This document shows positions 21,916 to 28,469 of a stretch of DNA of 29,071 bases, piece after piece. The notes under the pieces are model-generated. The model ran no database searches. It was not told the DNA's origin and was given only the letters and a program-made list of their open reading frames with translations. Every line of letters begins with the position of its first letter. Within the stretch, counting starts at the first letter, position 1. The translations under genes were made by a program, and so were the position numbers. The DNA lies in the NCBI GenBank assembly GCA_036396755.1, contig DASWKG010000007.1, forward strand, positions 1 through 29,071, in the 5' to 3' direction. Source of the stretch: DASWKG01 sp036396755. GTDB lineage: Bacteria > Actinomycetota > UBA4738 > CALAEC01.

Positions 21916-22071
21916 ATGAACGGAGTGGCGAAGCAGTTCTGGAGCGAGGTTCGAGACCTCAAGTCGCCGGTCGACGACGACGGTGGCCGCGCTCGCCGGG
22001 CGAAGGCCCGCAAGAAGCTCACTCGCCGCGTCGCCTCCCGCACCGCCCGGCAGACGGCCTCGGCCGCGTAG
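21916..22071 (+). CDS. small basic protein of 51 residues, unknown function
   Basis: The ATG at 21916 is preceded by AGGAGG with a six-base spacing, one of the strongest ribosome sites in the window. The protein starts MNGVAKQFWSEVRDLKSP. An acidic patch DDD follows, then an Arg/Lys/Ala-rich half (RARRAKARKKL, RRVASRTARQ) and the end TASAA. It has no membrane segment. The basic half could bind nucleic acid or ribosomes, but that is inference. An in-frame ATG at 21892 would add eight residues and lacks a ribosome site. A 200-bp spacer rich in inverted repeats lies upstream, and rpmB follows 59 bases downstream. I do not recognise a family. Confidence 0.65.
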   Translation: MNGVAKQFWSEVRDLKSPVDDDGGRARRAKARKKLTRRVASRTARQTASAA

Positions 22072-22115
22072 GCCCTCCGATCCACCGGCCCCCTCGGCCG
22101 AGCACGTCTCCCCTC

Positions 22116-22124
22116 TGCTACCAT
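22116..22124 (+). promoter_or_regulatory. candidate extended -10 (TGCTACCAT) for rpmB
   Basis: TGC-TACCAT ends six bases before the rpmB ATG and no Shine-Dalgarno is present in CCAGCG before the start. Both features suit a leaderless transcript. It differs by one base from the element upstream of rplS. Confidence 0.45.
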
Positions 22125-22130
22125 CCAGCG

Positions 22131-22328
22131 ATGGCTTCCGTCTGCGAGGTATGCGGCCGCTCACCGTCCTTCGGGATGAAGGTGAGCCACTCCCACCGCC
22201 GGTCCCCCCGTCGGTGGAACCCGAACATCCAGAAGGTTCGCGCGCTCGTCGACGGCGCTCCCAAGCGCCTCCACGTCTGCACCAAGTGCCTCAAAGCGGG
22301 CAAGGTGCAGCGGGCCGTGCAGACCTGA
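22131..22328 (+). CDS. rpmB: 50S ribosomal protein L28
   Basis: The 65-residue protein starts MASVCEVCGRSPSFGMKVSH and continues SHRRSPRRWNPNIQKVRAL. It ends with RLHVCTKCLKAGKVQRAV. These are standard L28 blocks, including two CxxC pairs (CEVC and CTKC) of the zinc-binding form. It lies on the plus strand, with its stop only two bases from the stop of the convergent hybrid kinase. In Streptomyces, as I recall, rpmB sits between thiD/thiL and the DAK-recG genes; here about 3.5 kb of envelope genes separate rpmB from DAK. Confidence 0.96.
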   Translation: MASVCEVCGRSPSFGMKVSHSHRRSPRRWNPNIQKVRALVDGAPKRLHVCTKCLKAGKVQRAVQT

Positions 22329-22330
22329 AG

Positions 22331-23440
22331 CTACCGAGCCGTCCCGCGCGCGTACCCGTTCGTTGACAGGCTCGGCGCGGAGGGCACCCAGGCGACGACC
22401 GTGGTCCCCTCCCCGGGAAAGCTCTCGACCGCGAGCCATCCGCCCGCGATCTCTGCCTGGTCTCGCATCGTGGCGAGCCCGACGTGCCCCGGCTTGCCGA
22501 CCGCGTCCGTCTCGAACCCGATGCCGTCGTCCGCGACCGTGACGCGGTAGCCGTCGTCGTGCGCCTCGAGCGTGATCGAGACCTGCTCGGGGTGCGCGTG
22601 CTTGCGGATGTTGCGGATCGCCTCCTGCACGATGCGGTACATGATGAGGCGCAGCTCCTCGGGAGGCTCGGCCTCCAGCAGGTCGTCGATCGACACCTCG
22701 AACACCTCGGCATCGCCCTCGGTGTAGAGCCGGATGGCTCCGGCCAGGCCCGAGTGCTCGAGCGCAGGGGGCCGAAGGTCGAACAGCATGCTCCGGAGGC
22801 GGCTCACGGTGCTCGCGGCCATCTCGTGCAGCTCCTCGATCTCGGTCCGCAGGTCGGCGCCGGCGACCGTGAGCTGGAGGTCCCGCAGCCGGTGCGTGAG
22901 GCTCGAGAGGACCTGGACGGGGTCGTCGTGGAGATCTCCCGCGATCCTGCGACGCTCCTGCTCGCGGGCCGCAACCAGGCGTCCCAGCAGACGGCGCCGG
23001 GCGCCCTCGGTACGAGGGAACACCTCGCGAGCGATCCGGCGGGTGAGCCGCTCCTCGATCACCCGGTGACGCTCGATGGCGTGATGGATGGCCTCGGCCA
23101 GCCGGGCCGCGTCGAATCGCCCCTTGTAGAGGATCTCCTGCGCCCCCTCGGCGATGGACTGGTCCCCGAGGTCCTCGAACGCCGTGATCACGACGATCGG
23201 CACCCGCGGGGCCGCGGCCAGCACGGTCCGGAGCGTCTCGAGGCCGGGGCTCCCCGGAAGCATCAGGTCGAGGAGGACGGCGTCGAACGCGCCTCCCGCG
23301 AGCAGCTCGAGGCCGCTCGAGAGCCGGGACGCGTGCTCGAGGCCCGCCTTCGGCGCAGCCAGCGCCAGCTGGTGCCGGATGAGCGCCGGGTACGACGGGT
23401 CGTCCTCGATCAAGAGGACCTGGATGGGCGTGTCGTTCAT
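22331..23440 (-). CDS. soluble hybrid sensor kinase: receiver domain followed by HisKA_3/HATPase
   Basis: The 369-residue protein has no membrane segment. Residues 1-120 are a receiver domain with acidic E12/D13/D14, phospho-acceptor D58 (LLDLMLPG), T86 and K106. After a helical linker comes a NarL-type dimerisation domain with His171 in RRIAGDLHDDPVQVLSSL. The ATPase domain follows, with IVQEAIRNIRKHA, VADDGIGF and HVGLATMRDQAE. This is the reverse of the usual hybrid order, so the receiver probably controls the kinase. HisKA_3 kinases normally pair with NarL/LuxR-type regulators, but none is encoded here. The ATG at 23440 has GGAAAGGAG some 13 bases upstream. It lies after thiD on the same strand, with an 81-base gap. 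Confidence 0.92.
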   Translation of the reverse strand: MNDTPIQVLLIEDDPSYPALIRHQLALAAPKAGLEHASRLSSGLELLAGGAFDAVLLDLMLPGSPGLETLRTVLAAAPRVPIVVITAFEDLGDQSIAEGAQEILYKGRFDAARLAEAIHHAIERHRVIEERLTRRIAREVFPRTEGARRRLLGRLVAAREQERRRIAGDLHDDPVQVLSSLTHRLRDLQLTVAGADLRTEIEELHEMAASTVSRLRSMLFDLRPPALEHSGLAGAIRLYTEGDAEVFEVSIDDLLEAEPPEELRLIMYRIVQEAIRNIRKHAHPEQVSITLEAHDDGYRVTVADDGIGFETDAVGKPGHVGLATMRDQAEIAGGWLAVESFPGEGTTVVAWVPSAPSLSTNGYARGTAR

Positions 23441-23521
23441 GGCTGTCCCGCGGGCTCCTTTCCTGGTGAATGATTCGCCCTTGGAAGGCTCGATTCCTGC
23501 CTGGGGGACGATGTCTCGAAG

Positions 23522-24319
23522 CTAGCTGCGGAGCGCGAACGAGGGGTCGACCGGGCCGATGCCCCCACCGAGCTCGAGGTGGGCCCGGATGGCCCCGGTC
23601 ACGAACACCTTTCCCGAGCGGACCGCCTCGAGCAGGTCGAGCCCCCGGGCGAGGTTCGCCGCGATCGCGGCCGACAGCACGCAGCCGGTCCCGTGGGTGT
23701 GTGGCGTCTCGATCCGCTCCGCGGAGATCGGCAGGGTCCCCTGGGCGGTCACGAGGAGGTCGGTCGCGTCGTGGCCCTCCCGGTGGCCTCCCTTCACGAG
23801 GACGGCCCCGGGGCCCATCTCGAGGATCAGCTCGCCGGCCCGGAGCATGTCCTGGTCGGTCTCGACCGTGATCCCGGCGAGGCCCGCCGCCTCGGGCAGG
23901 TTCGGGGTCACCAGCGTCGCCAGCGGGAGGATCCGGGCCCGCAGGACGTCGACCGCGTCCTCCTCGAGCAGCGGGTGCCCGTGCTTGGAGACGAACACGG
24001 GATCGACCACGAGGTTGGGGACCCTGGTCTCGAAGAGCGCGTCGGCCACCGCCTCGATGATCGCCGCCGAGGCGAGCATCCCGGTCTTGGCGGCGTCCAC
24101 CCCGATGTCCGTGACGACGGCGCGGATCTGATCGCCGACGAGCTCGGGCGAGAGCGTCTCGTAGCCGACGACACCCTTGGTGTTCTGGACGGTCACGGCC
24201 GTGATCGCCGTCATGCCCCAGACGCCGTGTGCCTGGAAGGTCTTGAGGTCGGCCTGGACGCCGGCGCCGCCACCCGAGTCGGAGCCCGCGACCGAGAGCG
24301 CGCGGGGGACCTCAGGCAA
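23522..24319 (-). CDS. thiD: hydroxymethylpyrimidine/phosphomethylpyrimidine kinase (ThiD)
   Basis: ThiD phosphorylates HMP and then HMP-phosphate to the pyrophosphate used in thiamine synthesis. The 265-residue ribokinase-fold protein starts MPEVPRALSVAGSDSGGGAG. It has VQADLKTFQAHGVWGMTAIT, DPVFVSKHGHPLL, VTPNLPEAAGLAG, VLVKGGHREG and the anion-hole motif HGTGCVLSAAIAA. The start is TTG at 24319, overlapping the thiL stop by eight bases; no better in-frame start precedes the GSDSGGGAG core. The order thiL then thiD matches Streptomyces as I recall it. Confidence 0.96.
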   Translation of the reverse strand: MPEVPRALSVAGSDSGGGAGVQADLKTFQAHGVWGMTAITAVTVQNTKGVVGYETLSPELVGDQIRAVVTDIGVDAAKTGMLASAAIIEAVADALFETRVPNLVVDPVFVSKHGHPLLEEDAVDVLRARILPLATLVTPNLPEAAGLAGITVETDQDMLRAGELILEMGPGAVLVKGGHREGHDATDLLVTAQGTLPISAERIETPHTHGTGCVLSAAIAANLARGLDLLEAVRSGKVFVTGAIRAHLELGGGIGPVDPSFALRS

Positions 24320-25304
24320 AGTGGTCCCAGCCGCTCGGCGCCAGCGGCTCTCTGGAGCCGTCGGGCCGCTCCAGCTCGAGGCCCGAGTGCGTCACCTCGC
24401 CGATCACCGTGAGCGTCGTGCCGAAGCGGTCGTCGAGGGCGCTCCGAGCGTCCTCGAAGGCGCCCGCGGGCATCGTCGCCAGCAGCTGGTAGTCCTCGCC
24501 CCCGTGAAGCGCCAGCTCCAGCGGATCGACCTCGATCACGCCCGCCAGCTCACGCAGCTCGGGCGCGACCGGGATGTCCTCGAGGCGGACGAGCGCGCCC
24601 ACCTCGCTCATCTCGCAGATGCGCGAGAGGTCGAGCGCGAGCCCGTCGGAGACGTCGATCATCGCGGTCGCGCCGGCCGAGGCCAGGGCCTCGCCCTCGC
24701 CGACGAGCGCGACCGGCTGCTGCAGGGCCTCCATCAGCGAGCGCTCCCAGTCGGTGCCCAGCGAGCGCTTCAGCTCGGGGCCGGCCTTCGAGAGGGCCAG
24801 CGCCCCGGCCGCGGCGCCGAGCGCGCCGGTCACGACGATCGCCTCCCCCAGCCGGGCGCCTCCCCTGGTGACCGCCCGCCCCGTGGGCACGCGGCCGGTG
24901 AGCGCGACGGTCAGGACCGTGCGATCGGCGCGGACGGTGTCGCCGCCGATGAGCGCCACCCCGTAGGTCTCCGCCGCCTCGCGCATGCCCCCGTAGACCT
25001 CCATGACCCAGGCCGGAGGGGTCTCCCGGGCGATGGCCAGCGAGACCAGCCCGAAGCGGGGGCTCCCGCCCATCGCCGCGATGTCGGAGACGTTCACGGT
25101 CACGGCCTTGTGGCCCAGCTCGTGCGGCGTCGTGATCGAGGGGTCCCAGTGCACCTCCTCGACCATGGTGTCGACGGTGAGCACGGCCTGGCCCTCACCG
25201 AGCTCGACCACCGCCGCGTCGTCGCCCACGCCCACGACGACGCCCGGCGCGTCCCCCGACAGCACCTTACGGATCGCGTGGACGAGCTCGTCCTCGGACA
25301 CCAT
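24312..25304 (-). CDS. thiL: thiamine-monophosphate kinase (ThiL)
   Basis: ThiL converts thiamine monophosphate to the active cofactor thiamine diphosphate with ATP. The 330-residue protein has the PurM/ThiL fold signatures VVVGVGDDAAVVELG near residue 25, VDTMVEEVHW, KAVTVNVSDIAAMGG, LIGGDTVRADRTVL, AMIDVSDGLALDLSRIC and LHGGEDYQLL. The ATG at 25304 is chosen because GAGGAGA lies six bases upstream and MVSEDELVHAIRKV matches the family start. An open frame to 25343 lacks support. It is the first gene of the thiL-thiD pair, divergent from the dodecin-like gene. Confidence 0.95.
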   Translation of the reverse strand: MVSEDELVHAIRKVLSGDAPGVVVGVGDDAAVVELGEGQAVLTVDTMVEEVHWDPSITTPHELGHKAVTVNVSDIAAMGGSPRFGLVSLAIARETPPAWVMEVYGGMREAAETYGVALIGGDTVRADRTVLTVALTGRVPTGRAVTRGGARLGEAIVVTGALGAAAGALALSKAGPELKRSLGTDWERSLMEALQQPVALVGEGEALASAGATAMIDVSDGLALDLSRICEMSEVGALVRLEDIPVAPELRELAGVIEVDPLELALHGGEDYQLLATMPAGAFEDARSALDDRFGTTLTVIGEVTHSGLELERPDGSREPLAPSGWDHFA

Positions 25305-25343
25305 GGCGTCTCCTCTCGGTTTCCCCTTCCCCGGCCGGTCCAC

Positions 25344-25349
25344 GATAAT
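25344..25349 (+). promoter_or_regulatory. candidate -10 (GATAAT) in the thiL/dodecin divergent spacer
   Basis: GATAAT is the only AT-rich hexamer in the 80-bp divergent region. It lies 35 bases before the dodecin-like ATG. The same bases read GATTAT on the other strand, so it could also serve thiL. No -35 is convincing for either direction. Confidence 0.35.
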
Positions 25350-25384
25350 CCAAGCTGGAGCACACGACGAAGGGAGGCTCTCCC

Positions 25385-25594
25385 ATGCCGGTCATCAACA
25401 CGCTGGACCTCGAGGGCGTTTCCGAGAAGTCCTGGGGCGACGCCGCCCGCGAGGCCCTCAAGGAGGCGGCGAAGACGATCCGCGGGATCAACCGGCTCGA
25501 GGTGCTCGAATACGGCACCGAGATCGAGGGAGACCGGATCGCCCGGTACCGCACCCACGTCCGCCTCTACTTCGAGATGGAGTCCGAGCGCTAG
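25385..25594 (+). CDS. dodecin-like flavin-binding protein
   Basis: The 69-residue protein matches the dodecin pattern. MPVINTLDLEGVSEKSWGDA is followed by AREALKEAAKTIRGINRLEV, an amphipathic helix, then a beta hairpin with EYGTEIEGDRIARYRTHVRL and YFEME. Dodecins form dodecameric hollow spheres that store riboflavin, FMN or CoA in the cytoplasm. The residue that stacks on the flavin in typical dodecins (Trp or Gln after the helix) is not obvious here; INRLEVLEYG replaces it, so ligand preference may differ. AAGGGAGG lies eight bases before the ATG. The pckA gene follows after 45 bases in the same direction and appears to have its own promoter. Confidence 0.82.
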   Translation: MPVINTLDLEGVSEKSWGDAAREALKEAAKTIRGINRLEVLEYGTEIEGDRIARYRTHVRLYFEMESER

Positions 25595-25598
25595 CCTG

Positions 25599-25604
25599 TA
25601 GACT
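25599..25604 (+). promoter_or_regulatory. candidate -10 (TAGACT) for pckA
   Basis: TAGACT, preceded by TG, sits 35 bases before the pckA GTG in the 45-bp gap after the dodecin-like gene. AAAGGA about ten bases before the GTG could serve as ribosome site. There is no clear -35. Confidence 0.3.
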
Positions 25605-25639
25605 GTTTCCCCCGCTCGGAGAGAAAGGACCAACCACCA

Positions 25640-27163
25640 GTGATCGAGGCACAGCGGATCCACGACAATCCCGCCCCCGAGGAGCTTCGGTCGTTCACGG
25701 AACAGATGCCGAACTGCCGCGTGACCGAGTTCGACAACGTGAACGTGCAGACCCGGGTCGTGTCCCGCAGCGCGGGAAGCACCTTCATCGCCACCGACGA
25801 CCCCTCGGTCACCGACGCCAAGACCATCTCGCGCGAGGAGTACGACCGCGTCTCCCGGATGCAGGACGACTACATCCGCGAGCAGGAGATGGTCGTGATC
25901 GACGGCTTCATCGGGAACGACCCCGAGTTCCGCACGCGCGCGCGCCTCATCATCGAGACGGCCAACGCCAACATCGCCGGGATGCAGCAGAAGCTCTACT
26001 ACCCGCGCGAGGGCTCCGGCGAGTGGGAGCCCGAGGTCACGGTCATCTACACCCCGAACCTCCTCGCCGAGGGCTATCCCGACGAGCGGCTGATCGCCGT
26101 CGACCTCGAGAACGCCGTCACCCGGGTCCTCAACTCCGACTACTTCGGCGAGTCGAAGAAGGGCGGGCTGCGGATGTGGAACAAGATCGTCTACGACCGC
26201 GGCGGCCTCTCGCTTCACGCCGGCCTCAAGGGCATCCCGGTCGGCGGCCGGGAGAAGGTGGGGCTCATCATCGGCCTCTCGGGCACCGGAAAGACCACGA
26301 CCACCTTCACGCGCCAGAACGACTCGCTCCCGGCGCAGGACGACTTCATCGCGCTCATGCCCGGCGGGCACGTCTACGGCACCGAGAACGGCTGCTTCGC
26401 GAAGACGTTCTCGCTCGACCCCGATTTCGAGCCGACGATCTTCGGCGCGGTGGTCAGGCCGACCGCATACCTCGAGAACGTGTACCAGAACGACGGCGGG
26501 AAGGTCGACTTCTTCGAGACGTCGTACACCCAGAACGGCCGCGCGGTCTTCAGCCTCGACGACCTGGGCCAGTACCGCGACCCCCGCGACCTCGACAAGG
26601 TCGACTTCATGCTGATCCTGAACCGCAACGAGAACATCATCCCCGCGGTCGCGCGCCTGTCCCGCACCCAGGCGGCGGCCTTCTTCATGCTCGGTGAGAC
26701 CACCGGCACGTCGGCCGGCGGCGCGGCGGAGGAGGGGAAGTTCCTCCGGGTGCCGGGGACCAACCCGTTCTTCCCGCTGCGGCAGGACCAGCACGGCAAC
26801 CGCATCCTCGAGCTGCTCGACTCCCACCCGATCGAGGTCTACCTGATGAACACCGGCCGCGTCGGCGGCAGGGACGACGACGAGCGCTCGAAGAAGGTCA
26901 AGATCCCGCACTCCTCCGCGGTCGTGAAGGCGATCGCCGAAGGGACCCTCACCTGGACGGACGATCCCGACTTCGGCTACGAGCTGGCGACCGCGGTGCC
27001 GGGGATCGACGACGACGAGCTGCTCCAGCCGCGGAAGCTCTACGAGCGGGAAGGTCGCCTCGAGGAGTACGAGACGATGGTCGCCCGGCTGAAGTCCGAG
27101 CGCGCCGAGTTCCTCCGCCATTTCGAGGGCCTCGACGAGGAGATCCTCAAGGCGGTCGAGTAG
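25640..27163 (+). CDS. pckA: phosphoenolpyruvate carboxykinase, ATP type, divergent
   Basis: PckA converts oxaloacetate and ATP to phosphoenolpyruvate, ADP and CO2 at the entry of gluconeogenesis. The 507-residue protein has the family P-loop GLSGTGKTT at 212-220. Metal and substrate residues in KKGG (173-176) and H193 are present, as is an Asp pair D234-D235 in the kinase-2 position, then ENGCFAKTFSLD and YLMNTGRVGG. Some normally invariant motifs differ. The oxaloacetate-binding TGRSPKDK is replaced by SRSAGST (42-48), and the DDEHGW motif reads DDFIAL. The GTG start gives a protein a little shorter than the usual 520-540 residues. Many Actinobacteria use the GTP-type enzyme, so this type is notable. 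Activity is expected but unproven. Confidence 0.85.
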   Translation: MIEAQRIHDNPAPEELRSFTEQMPNCRVTEFDNVNVQTRVVSRSAGSTFIATDDPSVTDAKTISREEYDRVSRMQDDYIREQEMVVIDGFIGNDPEFRTRARLIIETANANIAGMQQKLYYPREGSGEWEPEVTVIYTPNLLAEGYPDERLIAVDLENAVTRVLNSDYFGESKKGGLRMWNKIVYDRGGLSLHAGLKGIPVGGREKVGLIIGLSGTGKTTTTFTRQNDSLPAQDDFIALMPGGHVYGTENGCFAKTFSLDPDFEPTIFGAVVRPTAYLENVYQNDGGKVDFFETSYTQNGRAVFSLDDLGQYRDPRDLDKVDFMLILNRNENIIPAVARLSRTQAAAFFMLGETTGTSAGGAAEEGKFLRVPGTNPFFPLRQDQHGNRILELLDSHPIEVYLMNTGRVGGRDDDERSKKVKIPHSSAVVKAIAEGTLTWTDDPDFGYELATAVPGIDDDELLQPRKLYEREGRLEEYETMVARLKSERAEFLRHFEGLDEEILKAVE

Positions 27164-27167
27164 GACC

Positions 27168-27186
27168 CGCGCCCGCCGGCAGCGCG
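27168..27186. terminator. weak stem-loop between convergent pckA and small membrane gene
   Basis: CGCGC (27168-27172) and GCGCG (27182-27186) can form a 5-bp stem with a nine-base loop in the 23-bp gap between two convergent stops. The location fits a bidirectional terminator, but the stem is short and there is no T-tract. Confidence 0.25.
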
Positions 27187-27468
27187 CTACTCGTGCGCGG
27201 CCAGACGGGCGGAGACGAGCATCCGGACCCCGGCGAGCGCGATCGCGACGACCGCGAACCAGCGGAACCCGGCAGCGTCGTGAGCGAGCGCGCCACCGAC
27301 GAACGCGCCCGACAGGGCGAACCACGCGCCGGCGCCGGCCGCGCTGTGAAGGGCTACGAGCAGCCGGGTCGGCGCCGAGTCCTCGGGCTCGGTCTGGCCC
27401 AGCGATACGACCGCGCTGCGCACGCCCAGCAGCGCGAAGATCCCGGCGATGACGAGCTCGAAGATCAT
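27187..27468 (-). CDS. small membrane protein, 93 residues, unknown function
   Basis: From the ATG at 27468 the protein begins MIFELVIAGIFALLGVRSAV. It has three hydrophobic segments: about residues 4-22, 35-58 (LLVALHSAAGAGAWFALSGA) and 68-86 (WFAVVAIALAGVRMLVSA). The ATG overlaps the stop of the upstream phosphoribosyltransferase gene by four bases (ATGA), so the two are probably co-translated. No catalytic motif is seen. The upstream extension of the frame to 28500 is antisense to other genes and is not used. Confidence 0.75.
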   Translation of the reverse strand: MIFELVIAGIFALLGVRSAVVSLGQTEPEDSAPTRLLVALHSAAGAGAWFALSGAFVGGALAHDAAGFRWFAVVAIALAGVRMLVSARLAAHE

Positions 27469-28097
27469 CCGACTTCGCCTCGATCGAGCAGGGCGACCAC
27501 CCGCTCGTCGGCGACCTGCGGGAAGTCGCGGTACCACTGCCCCACCGCGTGGAAGGGCTCGGGGACGGCGAGGCACACGACCTCGTCGGCCTCGAGCCGG
27601 AGCCGCTCGAGCGACTCGGCCGCGCACACGCCGACCGCGAGGACCACGCGCCCCGCTCCCTGCGCCCGGGCCCACCGCAGGGCCGCCGCAGCCGTGCCCC
27701 CCGTGGCCACGCCGTCGTCGACCACCACTGCCGTCTTCCCCGTGAGCTCCAGGGCAGGCCTCCCGCCCCGGTACGCGTCGGACCGCCGGCGGATCTCGGC
27801 CTCCCCCTCGCCGATCTCGCGCTCGAGATACTCCGGCGAGACGCGGAGCCCTCTCACCATCCGCTCGTCGATGATGCGGACGCCGGGCGCGATCGCGCCG
27901 AGCCCGAGCTCGGGGTTCCCCGGCGCCCTGATCTTGCGAGGGATCACGATGTCGAGCGGCCATCCCCGCTCGGCGGCCACGACGGCGGCGAGCTCCACGC
28001 CGCCGCGAGGGATGGCGAGGAGGACCACGCCGTCGTCCGGCAGGTGACGGAGGGCCCGGACGAGCTCCCGGCCGGCCTCCTCGCGGTCCGCGAACAT
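27465..28097 (-). CDS. phosphoribosyltransferase-family protein
   Basis: The 210-residue protein has a type I phosphoribosyltransferase fold. The PRPP-binding loop is VVVDDGVATGGTAAAAL at about residues 124-140. LLAIPRGGVELAAVVA lies near residue 27 and PRKIRAPGNPELGLGAIAPG near 53, which together characterise a common bacterial group of uncertain substrate. The C-terminal EPFHAVGQWYRDFPQVADE is also typical of the group. The ATG at 28097 is preceded by GATAAT ending seven bases upstream and no Shine-Dalgarno, suggesting a leaderless transcript. It overlaps the small membrane protein gene. Confidence 0.88.
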   Translation of the reverse strand: MFADREEAGRELVRALRHLPDDGVVLLAIPRGGVELAAVVAAERGWPLDIVIPRKIRAPGNPELGLGAIAPGVRIIDERMVRGLRVSPEYLEREIGEGEAEIRRRSDAYRGGRPALELTGKTAVVVDDGVATGGTAAAALRWARAQGAGRVVLAVGVCAAESLERLRLEADEVVCLAVPEPFHAVGQWYRDFPQVADERVVALLDRGEVG

Positions 28098-28104
28098 GCC
28101 ACCG

Positions 28105-28110
28105 ATTATC
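28105..28110 (-). promoter_or_regulatory. candidate -10 (GATAAT) for the phosphoribosyltransferase gene
   Basis: Minus-strand GATAAT ends seven bases before the ATG at 28097, so transcription could start at the start codon. The surrounding CGATTATCG is palindromic on the plus strand. Confidence 0.45.
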
Positions 28111-28114
28111 GCCG

Positions 28115-28144
28115 TTGGGGACCGGGGAGCCGCTCGCATAGAAT
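28115..28144 (+). promoter_or_regulatory. candidate promoter TTGGGG-18-TAGAAT for the Lrp/AsnC RAM gene
   Basis: TTGGGG (28115-28120) and TAGAAT (28139-28144) are separated by 18 bases, a vegetative-like layout. The leader of about 25-32 bases includes GGGAGG eight bases before the GTG start at 28177. It lies back to back with the phosphoribosyltransferase promoter. Confidence 0.45.
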
Positions 28145-28176
28145 GTGGGCTTCCAGTAGCGAGGGAGGTGTGTTCC

Positions 28177-28410
28177 GTGGTCAACGCCTACATCCTGATC
28201 CAGACCGAGGTTGGAAAGGCGGCCCAGGTAGCCAAGGAGGTCGCCGAGATCCAGGGGGTTACCGCCGCCGAGGACGTGACCGGGCCCTACGACGTGATCG
28301 TCCGCGCCGAGGCCAAGAACGTCGACGACCTTGGCAAGCTGGTCGTCGCGAAGATCCAGTCGGTCGACGGCATCACCCGCACCCTGACCTGCCCGGTCGT
28401 TCACCTGTAA
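28177..28410 (+). CDS. stand-alone Lrp/AsnC ligand-binding (RAM) domain protein
   Basis: The 77-residue protein consists only of the RAM domain: VVNAYILIQTEVGKAAQVAK, then EIQGVTAAEDVTGPYDVIVR with the conserved GPYDV turn, AKNVDDLGKLVVAKIQSVDG, and ITRTLTCPVVHL at the end. The DNA-binding helix-turn-helix of Lrp/AsnC regulators is absent. Such proteins form ring or dimer assemblies that may bind amino acids, and some modulate full-length Lrp partners. The GTG at 28177 is chosen because of GGGAGG eight bases upstream; the frame is open back to 28096. A zinc-ribbon gene follows after 59 bases. Confidence 0.9.
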   Translation: MVNAYILIQTEVGKAAQVAKEVAEIQGVTAAEDVTGPYDVIVRAEAKNVDDLGKLVVAKIQSVDGITRTLTCPVVHL

Positions 28411-28451
28411 GGGTCCGCGAGGAGCGGTTCCTCGTCTCGCACGGTCGCGCG

Positions 28452-28460
28452 TGCGATAAT
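28452..28460 (+). promoter_or_regulatory. candidate extended -10 (TGCGATAAT) for the zinc-ribbon gene
   Basis: TGC-GATAAT ends nine bases before the GTG at 28470, and no Shine-Dalgarno lies between. A transcript starting near 28467-28470 would be leaderless. It shares the TGC prefix with the rplS, rpmB and DAK elements. Confidence 0.45.
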
Positions 28461-28469
28461 CACATCGTT

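Noticed and set aside
21892..22071. Upstream in-frame ATG at 21892 for the 51-residue protein
   Set aside because: It has no ribosome site. AGGAGG points to the ATG at 21916, although the longer form cannot be excluded.
22072..22115. GGCC-rich stretch between the 51-codon gene and rpmB as a terminator
   Set aside because: Possible stems are only four base pairs and common in this base composition.
25100..27325. 741-codon minus-strand frame opposite pckA
   Set aside because: The pckA frame holds all recognisable motifs. The antisense product is Val/Asp/Arg/Glu-rich without domains.
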